NCBI GenBank assembly: GCA_017390825.1
Contig: JAFPAK010000194.1
Span: forward strand, 1-5,429
Length of the DNA stretch: 5,429 nt
Origin: Clostridia bacterium
GTDB taxonomy: Bacteria > Bacillota_A > Clostridia > Oscillospirales > Acutalibacteraceae
Reading direction: 5' to 3'
Each line of letters starts with the position of its first letter. The stretch's first letter is position 1. Shown here piece by piece: positions 1-5,429 of the stretch. Below the pieces are notes generated by a model that saw only the letters and a list, made by a program, of their open reading frames with translations, had not been told where the DNA came from and did no database searches. The position numbers were made by a program, and so were the translations under genes.

Positions 1-1
1 C

Positions 2-1981
2 GGTCTGATCTATGTTTGCGATACGGGAAACAAGCGTATTATTGTATTAAACAGTGACTATACATTGAATAAAATTATTGATAGCTTTAAAAATGTAATT
101 ACTGATGAAAACGGTAATAAGGTCACAATTACTGATTATTTTTCAAAACCGACATCTTGCTTTGCAAACCCTGTTGACGGTACTTTGTATATTTGTGATC
201 AGAACGGCGCTACACTTTCAAATACTGATGCAGCTATTGCTGATAACATTACCGAGGGGACATCGGGTCGTGTTATCCAGTTGAAGTCTGACGGTACATT
301 TATCCGTTGTATTGCAGGTATTACCTCATCTGTACTTAAGGATGATTTTATCTTCCAGCCGGTTGATATCGTTGTTGACTATGCTGACCGTATCTTTATT
401 CTTTCATATGGCTTCAATATGGGTGTAATGGAGCTTGATGAGTATGGCGAGTTTGTTGGATGTTTAGGCGCGCCTGATGTTACATACAATCCGCTCGAAC
501 TCATTATGAGAATGTTCTCAACCGAAGCACAGAAGGAACGTATGGAAAGCTATGTTCCTACGGAATATAGCGGTATTGATGTTGATGATGAAGGCTTCCT
601 TTATGTAACAAATCAGACATTCACAAGAAGTGACGGCGCTAATGGTGATATGCTCCGTAAGCTCAATGCAAAGGGTAAGGATACTCTTCGCAAGACCGGT
701 GATATCAAGCCGTTCGGTGATACAGATGCTTCATGGTACGGTACCTATCGTGGTCCTTCAAGACTGACAGATGTTATGTCTCTTGAAAATGATGTTTATG
801 CAGTTCTTGACAGACTTCGTGGTAAAGTATTCTTTTACAATGTAGATGGTATCAATCTGTTTGAGTTCGGTGCAGTATTTGACAGCGCCGATAAAACACA
901 CACAGCTTATGTTGATGGTACTTTTGAGGCAGACGGTGCCGTTTCAATGGAATGGATCAATAATTGCTGCATCGTTCTTGATTCTAAAGCAGCAAGGATC
1001 AATGTCTATGAAATGACAGACTATGCCGAGATGATACTGGAGGCTACAAAGCTGCATGCAGAAGATCAGTATGATGAAGAAGTTGAGATCTGGAAGAAGG
1101 TTCTCGTTCTCAATAATAACAGCGTCGCTGCTAAGCAGGCAATTGGTAAGGTATATTATCGTAACGGTGATTATGATACCGCTATGAAGTATTTTAAGGA
1201 GATACTTGATACCGAAAACTATTCCAAGGCTTACAAGTATAAGCGTCAGGAAATAATAGGTGATTATTTCGGCGTTGGAGTAGCTGCTATCGTATTACTT
1301 ATTGTATTGGTTACTGTTGGTAAGCGTATTTACAAGAAGTTCGTTCCTCCGGTTGGTGAAAAGTCTTTCCTTGGAAAACTGAAGTTTGCTAATAAGGTTA
1401 TGTTCCGTCCTTTGAATGCACCGTGGATATTGACACGTGAAGGATACGGTTCCGTGGGCTCTGCAACCGTGCTTCTTGCTGCAGCAGCTATAATGACTGT
1501 ACTTCAAGCAAGATTTACAGGATTTATTTTCTCGCCGATGGCTCAATATACCAATATGTTCGGTGGTATTGCTTCGATAGTAGTTCCGTTGTTACTATTC
1601 TGTATATGCAACTGGTGTGTAACATCGCTGCTTGCAGGTGAGGGTAACTTTAAAGCAATTTATATTTCTGCTTGCTATTCACTTACACCGATCTTATATC
1701 TGTATCCTGTAGCGATTATTATCAGTAATGTTATGGTTGCTGAAGAAGGCGACTTCTTCTCTGTCTTCGTTACCCTTGCACTTGCGTGGGTATTGATGCT
1801 GATTTTCTTCGGCAATATGAGAATTCATGACTATACTTTGGGTATGGCGGTAATCGAAATTGTTATTACAGTTGTTGTAATGGTATTCGTAGTATTTATT
1901 GCAATTTTGTTCTTTGCGCTCTGTCAGCAGATGTATGATTTTATCTCTGATGTAATAGAAGAACTTGCGACACGTTCGTAG
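2..1981 (+). CDS. NHL beta-propeller / TPR / Yip1-like membrane protein (5' partial)
   Basis: The 5' end is missing. The frame is open from base 2, 659 residues are visible, and it stops at TAG 1979-1981. Residues are numbered from the codon at base 2. Residues 1-29 form an NHL blade (GLIYVCDTGNKRIIVLN). Further blade-like units lie near 48-101, 117-154, 185-230, 252-293 and 312-337, so about six blades, with a helical insert at about 159-188. Two TPR-like units follow at about 341-374 and 375-408 (AIGKVYYRNGDYDTAMKYF). A membrane helix at 421-440 is followed by a Lys/Arg-rich stretch. Five more hydrophobic segments (about 485-505, 518-544, 552-578, 586-604, 613-640) form a Yip1-like domain, with the typical NWCVTSLLAGEGNFK stretch at 537-551 and YSLTPILYLYP at 559-569. 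By the positive-inside rule, the propeller and TPR should be extracytoplasmic, which requires an export signal upstream of the window. Bacterial Yip1-domain proteins have no settled biochemical role. A scaffold or sensor partner of the lipoprotein and ABC permease downstream is inferred. Domain calls are fairly sure; function is not. Confidence 0.85.
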   Translation, partial: GLIYVCDTGNKRIIVLNSDYTLNKIIDSFKNVITDENGNKVTITDYFSKPTSCFANPVDGTLYICDQNGATLSNTDAAIADNITEGTSGRVIQLKSDGTFIRCIAGITSSVLKDDFIFQPVDIVVDYADRIFILSYGFNMGVMELDEYGEFVGCLGAPDVTYNPLELIMRMFSTEAQKERMESYVPTEYSGIDVDDEGFLYVTNQTFTRSDGANGDMLRKLNAKGKDTLRKTGDIKPFGDTDASWYGTYRGPSRLTDVMSLENDVYAVLDRLRGKVFFYNVDGINLFEFGAVFDSADKTHTAYVDGTFEADGAVSMEWINNCCIVLDSKAARINVYEMTDYAEMILEATKLHAEDQYDEEVEIWKKVLVLNNNSVAAKQAIGKVYYRNGDYDTAMKYFKEILDTENYSKAYKYKRQEIIGDYFGVGVAAIVLLIVLVTVGKRIYKKFVPPVGEKSFLGKLKFANKVMFRPLNAPWILTREGYGSVGSATVLLAAAAIMTVLQARFTGFIFSPMAQYTNMFGGIASIVVPLLLFCICNWCVTSLLAGEGNFKAIYISACYSLTPILYLYPVAIIISNVMVAEEGDFFSVFVTLALAWVLMLIFFGNMRIHDYTLGMAVIEIVITVVVMVFVVFIAILFFALCQQMYDFISDVIEELATRS

Positions 1982-1982
1982 G

Positions 1983-1990
1983 AAAGGAGA
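1983..1990 (+). promoter_or_regulatory. Ribosome binding site of the lipoprotein gene
   Basis: AAAGGAGA lies in the 18-nt gap between the first gene's stop and the lipoprotein ATG. About 10 nt separate the GGAG core from ATG 2000. It supports that start, which also opens directly into a good lipoprotein signal peptide. No room is left for a promoter, so the gene is read from the upstream transcript. Confidence 0.85.
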
Positions 1991-1999
1991 GCTTAAGTT

Positions 2000-4690
2000 A
2001 TGAAAAGAATAATCTCTGTAGTTTTATTGGCTTGTTTGTTGTTTTCAACCCTTGCTCTCACATCTTGCGGACAGCTTGAATCAACAAATTTGAAACGTGA
2101 GGATATTGTTATCCCGGAGCCGGGCACAAGTGAATATGATCTTTATAGCGACGTTTACGAAACAGTTGCTGAAAATTCAAAGATTAAGCTTGAGTACAAT
2201 TATCTCACTACCGACATCCAGGTTACGGATAAGCGTACCGGTAATGTGTGGTCAACCGTTCAGTATGATGCTGAATATGATCAATATGTTCGTGGCGATA
2301 TTCTTAAACTTTGGTATTATAACAATTCCGGTAATACTCGTGACTTGTCTACCGGTTTTGATTCTGTTGAAAAGGGTCAGTTCCTTGCAACTGAGATCGA
2401 AAACGGTATAAAAGTTCAGTACGGTATCGGTGATGTTAATTTTAAAATCAATTTTGCAATTGCACTTTCTCCCGAACGATATGATGAATTACTCCAGCGC
2501 TTTGGCGAGATAGGCGAGCCGATTTATCAGTATGGCGATGTTTTATATACTGATTCACAGATTCAGTTTATGACATCCTACAAGCTTATTGATTTCCAGG
2601 ACGGAACGTTTGCAAATCTGGAAGCCGAGGATCTACAGGCAAAGAAGGATTCATATCCTCTTGCGGTTGATCAGCCTTGGTATTATATGGATGCAAGTCT
2701 TTCAAACAAGAATATTGAGAAGTTAAATACTCTGTTTGCTCAGATTGGCTATTCAGATGATGAGTATGATAAGGATAACGCACAGGTTGATGTCAGTACA
2801 GTTCGCCGTCCGGAATTCAATGTATCGGTTTACTATACTATTACTGATGAAGGATCTTTGGATGTAACTGTTCCGGTGTCTGAAATATACTATCATGAGG
2901 ATTATCAGCTTGAGAGCATTGAGTTTCTTAACTATATGCTCGACTATGATAACACTTATGACGGATATTTCCTTCTTCCTGATGGATCTGGTTCAATAAT
3001 GAACTTTAATGAAGCTTCTGAAAATGACCGTGAGGATGATGTATATATTCAGATATATGGTGTTGATGAATCAAGAAATATTGAAGATAAATCAGCATTC
3101 TATAACGATGCAATTCTTCCGGTTTACGGTGCTTGCATCACAGGTCGCACAGAAACTGTCGTTGATGAGGAGACTGGCGAGGAATCGGTAAAAAAGGTTA
3201 CCTATGATGAGTCTGAATATCAGGGCGCTTTTGTTATCATCGAGGAAGGTGATACCTTTGCAGGTATTACTGCAAGATCAGGCGTGAGCGATGTTCACAA
3301 TAATGCATTCCTTGAATTCCGTGTAAATGAATATGAGCGTATGGGCTCATTCTCCAAGAATGTTTCTAATAATGAAAGCCACAAGAAATTCCAGTGGCAG
3401 ATGTATCAGGGCGATATTAAGTTCAGCTATCATTTCCTTTCAGGAAAAGATGCAACTTACTCAGGCATGGCAAACTATTACTCTGACTATCTGTTTGGTG
3501 ACGAAGAAACTCAGCTTAAGGATTATTATTCAACAGTTGAGTTCGTCAATATGGTAAGCGGTTTCGGATATTTCTTTGGTATAGAGTATAACACTACCGA
3601 GGTAGTTACTGATTTCGATCAGGTGCTCTCAATTACAAAGGAACTTAAGGAAAACGGTTTTACTAATATGAACGCCAAGATTTCCGGTTGGTGTAACGGA
3701 GGTTATCAGCACGGATGGGTAGACAATATTAAGATAAGTTCCAAATTGGGCGGTGATAAGGCATTTAGTGATCTTATTGCTCAAATGGAAGAACTTGGAG
3801 TAGGCTTGTATCCGGATGTAGATATTCAGTATGTATATACTTCTTCTGATAGTGTATCAAGAAGTGATAATGCTTCTATGATAAACGGTTCACGTTCGAT
3901 AGTTTATTCATACGATCCCACTGATTTCAGCAGCACACTTTATCGTAGCAAATATGTTCTTACAAGTGATGCTATGAAAGAAAATCTTGACGGATTTATT
4001 GAGGATTATTCAGAATACGGACTTAAGAATGTATCTTTCCGATCTCTTGGTTCTGCAATAAATGCTAACTTCCGTGACAAAGATTTCATGGATCGTCAGG
4101 AAACGCTCACAAATCTGTCTGCTATGATTGCTGAAATTGATGATGAGTATAACATTATGGGTAAGGGCGGATTTGCTCCGTTGCTTAAATATCTTGATGT
4201 TGTAAATGATATGCCTGTTACTTCTTCTGGATTTGATAAGTGTAGTTATAGCGTACCGTTTACCGCAATGGTACTCAGCGGACATATTGACTATACAGCT
4301 GATATAGTTAATCTCGGTAATGGTGAGCAGGATGATCTGCTTAAGATGATCGAGTCGGGTGCCGGTGCATACTTTATGTTCACAGGTACTTACTATGATA
4401 AGATGTCTGAAACTACTAGCGAATGGATGTATTCAACTGTATATAACGATCCTGAATTTGGCGGTATCAAGGACATTTATCTTGAGAAGTATGCATATCT
4501 TAAAGAAGCGCTTACAGGTGTTTACGGTCTTTCGATTGTTGATCATGAGAGACTTGATGAAGATGTCTACAAATCAACATATGAAAACGGCGTTTCAATT
4601 TATGTAAACTATAGTAATAATGATTACACAACAAAAGACGGTATAGCTGTTAAGGCTAACAGCTATACAAAAACAGGAAAGGAGGCCTAA
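2000..4690 (+). CDS. DUF5696-type surface lipoprotein, glycoside hydrolase-like barrel
   Basis: Complete, 896 residues. Residues 1-23 form a lipoprotein signal peptide: KR, a hydrophobic core, and lipobox L20-T21-S22-C23. The protein should therefore be lipid-anchored at Cys23 on the outer membrane face. Residues 53-86 (VYETVAENSKIKLEYNYLTT, then DKRTGNVWST) and 322-336 (GYFLLPDGSGSIMNF) match my memory of the DUF5696 family, often found beside sugar ABC permeases and Yip1 proteins in Firmicutes. Residues about 50-500 are beta-rich, with an acidic, probably exposed loop at about 384-408. Residues about 512-840 alternate strands and helices like a TIM barrel: ISGWCNGGYQHGW (561-573), GLYPDVDIQYV (602-612), NVSFRSLGS (677-685), GHIDYTADIV (761-770). 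The tail (about 860-890) looks like a small beta domain. A carbohydrate-binding or carbohydrate-cleaving role is inferred. I cannot name catalytic residues or a substrate. It could equally be a non-catalytic binding protein. Confidence 0.85.
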   Translation: MKRIISVVLLACLLFSTLALTSCGQLESTNLKREDIVIPEPGTSEYDLYSDVYETVAENSKIKLEYNYLTTDIQVTDKRTGNVWSTVQYDAEYDQYVRGDILKLWYYNNSGNTRDLSTGFDSVEKGQFLATEIENGIKVQYGIGDVNFKINFAIALSPERYDELLQRFGEIGEPIYQYGDVLYTDSQIQFMTSYKLIDFQDGTFANLEAEDLQAKKDSYPLAVDQPWYYMDASLSNKNIEKLNTLFAQIGYSDDEYDKDNAQVDVSTVRRPEFNVSVYYTITDEGSLDVTVPVSEIYYHEDYQLESIEFLNYMLDYDNTYDGYFLLPDGSGSIMNFNEASENDREDDVYIQIYGVDESRNIEDKSAFYNDAILPVYGACITGRTETVVDEETGEESVKKVTYDESEYQGAFVIIEEGDTFAGITARSGVSDVHNNAFLEFRVNEYERMGSFSKNVSNNESHKKFQWQMYQGDIKFSYHFLSGKDATYSGMANYYSDYLFGDEETQLKDYYSTVEFVNMVSGFGYFFGIEYNTTEVVTDFDQVLSITKELKENGFTNMNAKISGWCNGGYQHGWVDNIKISSKLGGDKAFSDLIAQMEELGVGLYPDVDIQYVYTSSDSVSRSDNASMINGSRSIVYSYDPTDFSSTLYRSKYVLTSDAMKENLDGFIEDYSEYGLKNVSFRSLGSAINANFRDKDFMDRQETLTNLSAMIAEIDDEYNIMGKGGFAPLLKYLDVVNDMPVTSSGFDKCSYSVPFTAMVLSGHIDYTADIVNLGNGEQDDLLKMIESGAGAYFMFTGTYYDKMSETTSEWMYSTVYNDPEFGGIKDIYLEKYAYLKEALTGVYGLSIVDHERLDEDVYKSTYENGVSIYVNYSNNDYTTKDGIAVKANSYTKTGKEA
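4641..4668 (+). repeat. Perfect 12-bp inverted repeat (stem-loop)
   Basis: GTATAGCTGTTA (4641-4652) and TAACAGCTATAC (4657-4668) are exact reverse complements separated by the 4-nt loop AGGC. The stem lies inside the last codons of the lipoprotein gene, ends 9 nt before the AAAGGAGG of the next gene, and leaves that site unpaired. It is followed by AAAAAC rather than a T-run, so it is not a plus-strand rho-independent terminator. A role in RNA stability, processing or expression ratio is inference. Confidence 0.8.
4678..4685 (+). promoter_or_regulatory. Ribosome binding site of the permease gene, inside the lipoprotein gene's end
   Basis: AAAGGAGG covers the Lys-Glu codons and part of the Ala codon just before the lipoprotein stop (TAA 4688-4690). 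The spacer to ATG 4697 is 11 nt. A weaker AAGG (4689-4692) lies closer to the ATG. The overlap suggests translational coupling: ribosomes finishing the lipoprotein sit over the initiation site of the permease. Confidence 0.85.
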
Positions 4691-4696
4691 GGAAAT

Positions 4697-5429
4697 ATGA
4701 GTACTTTAGCAATGACCGGAAACAGTAAACAAAAGAGAACTATTCTCAATCTTGTGTCAGTAGTACTTATACTTGCACAGATTGTTGTACTCTATTTTAA
4801 AGGTCTCGAGTTATTCCAGGTTATATATGATATTTCAAATTTAGCCGGATATTGTAAAGCCTTTGCTTACAGCTTTGTTCTTTTGCTTCCTATATTCGCA
4901 GCAGTATGCTTGTTTATCATGTCTTCTACGCTTAAGAACATTGATGAAACCACTCTTATGATTTCATATAGTGGCAGTAAGATTCAAAAGCAGATGCTTA
5001 CGACCTTGCTTCAGTCGATAGGCGGTTGTCTTATAATGCTTTGGTTGTTTGTGCTGTTTGTGAACTACGCTTGGCTTATAACACCGTTCCCTGCAGCATT
5101 TACTTCTGAAGTTGCAGCTGCAGGCCAAACTTATTTCAAGCTTTATGGCGCTATTGAGAATGTTGTTGTTGTGCTGTTGTTTGGCTGTATCGGAATGGCA
5201 TGCATGATTATTGCAGGCAGACTCAATCCGGATAAATCACTTGAAACTGCACAAAGAAGATACGGATATTATTTCTGTATCCCGTTCATAGTTGGTGGAT
5301 TGGTATTTGTTCTTTTCCCGACGATTGAATCTATCATTTACAGTCTTTCCACTGTAAGCTTTGATCCGGACAAAGGACTTGTATCAAACGAGTGGGGCTT
5401 GATGAATTATGAGGAAATCTGGATGATTC
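4697..5429 (+). CDS. Sugar ABC transporter permease with N-terminal membrane extension (3' partial)
   Basis: 244 residues are visible and the frame runs off the right edge. Start ATG 4697 is chosen for its strong AAAGGAGG; an internal ATG at 4712 lacks one. Hydrophobic segments lie near 16-34, 56-76, 102-124, 152-172 and 186-208. The fifth begins the recognisable permease: RRYGYYFCIPFIVGGLVFVL (182-201), FPTIESIIYSLS (202-213), then NEWGLMNYEEIW (231-242). This follows the MalF/UgpA/LplB pattern of first helix, 'YPxxxSxxxS' turn, and 'GLxNYxxxx' periplasmic-side motif. The cytoplasmic EAA loop that contacts the ATPase would lie beyond the window. The first ~180 residues, with four extra helices, are not part of the usual six-helix permease. 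Charges (KQKR at 12-14, GSKIQKQM at 93-100, RLNPDK and QRR at 175-183) fit a cytoplasmic N-terminus and an even number of added helices. It probably imports a mono- or oligosaccharide with a second permease encoded downstream; substrate unknown. Confidence 0.85.
   Translation, partial: MSTLAMTGNSKQKRTILNLVSVVLILAQIVVLYFKGLELFQVIYDISNLAGYCKAFAYSFVLLLPIFAAVCLFIMSSTLKNIDETTLMISYSGSKIQKQMLTTLLQSIGGCLIMLWLFVLFVNYAWLITPFPAAFTSEVAAAGQTYFKLYGAIENVVVVLLFGCIGMACMIIAGRLNPDKSLETAQRRYGYYFCIPFIVGGLVFVLFPTIESIIYSLSTVSFDPDKGLVSNEWGLMNYEEIWMI

Noticed and set aside
65..67. TTG as the start codon of the first gene
   Set aside because: No ribosome binding site precedes it, the frame is open back to base 2, and residues upstream complete an NHL blade. 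The gene starts outside the window.
1295..1546. Minus-strand open frame of 83 codons
   Set aside because: It lies wholly antisense to the Yip1-domain gene, its protein has no recognisable domain and an odd Cys/His/Arg-rich composition typical of shadow frames.
1962..1999. AACTT / AAGTT inverted repeat around the first gene junction
   Set aside because: Only 5 bp with a long loop, which is expected by chance and could not form a convincing structure.
2097..2411. Plus-strand alternative-frame open frame of 104 codons with hydrophobic residues
   Set aside because: It is embedded in another frame of the lipoprotein gene. Its hydrophobicity comes from frame-shifted reading of AT-rich codons; shorter overlapping frames at 2586-2783 (minus), 3009-3191, 3327-3557 and 4359-4607 were dismissed likewise.
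4010..4285. Minus-strand open frame of 91 codons
   Set aside because: It is antisense to the well-supported lipoprotein gene, with no family resemblance.
4641..4673. Stem-loop as a rho-independent terminator
   Set aside because: It is followed by an A-run, not a T-run, on the plus strand. It also lies inside coding sequence, with the next gene starting 28 nt later.

Overview
The window is a fragment of one plus-strand operon, almost entirely coding, with three genes read in the same direction: a large membrane protein whose 5' end lies outside the window, a complete 896-residue lipoprotein, and an ABC transporter permease cut by the right edge. Base composition is moderately AT-rich. Both internal starts have strong AAAGGAG-type ribosome binding sites, intergenic gaps are short, and the lipoprotein has a typical Gram-positive lipobox. 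Together with the protein families, this suggests a low-to-medium GC Clostridia-type Firmicute, possibly a gut or rumen Oscillospiraceae/Lachnospiraceae relative. The lineage is inferred from style and families, not from a marker gene.

Layout. Positions 2-1981 encode an NHL-type beta-propeller, two TPR-like repeats, a membrane anchor and a C-terminal five-segment Yip1-like membrane domain. The frame is open to the left edge and the first visible residues are already a good NHL blade, so the TTG at 65 is not the start. After 18 nt, positions 2000-4690 encode a lipoprotein that I assign to the DUF5696 type: an N-terminal beta-rich half and a C-terminal half that looks like a TIM barrel related to glycoside hydrolases. 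After 6 nt, positions 4697-5429 encode a MalF/UgpA-type sugar ABC permease that carries about 180 extra N-terminal residues with four predicted membrane segments before the usual first permease helix. No stretch over 300 bases lacks a gene, and I see no tRNA, rRNA, CRISPR array, insertion sequence or rho-independent terminator.

How the genes may work together. The propeller/TPR part of the first protein and the whole lipoprotein are both predicted to lie on the outer face of the membrane, and the third gene begins an importer. The simplest reading is a surface carbohydrate capture or processing complex delivering a sugar or oligosaccharide to an ABC importer. The substrate cannot be read from the sequence. 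The most notable non-coding signal is a perfect 12-bp inverted repeat with a 4-nt loop (4641-4668) at the end of the lipoprotein gene, just before the permease ribosome binding site. It could set transcript stability or expression ratio between the two genes.
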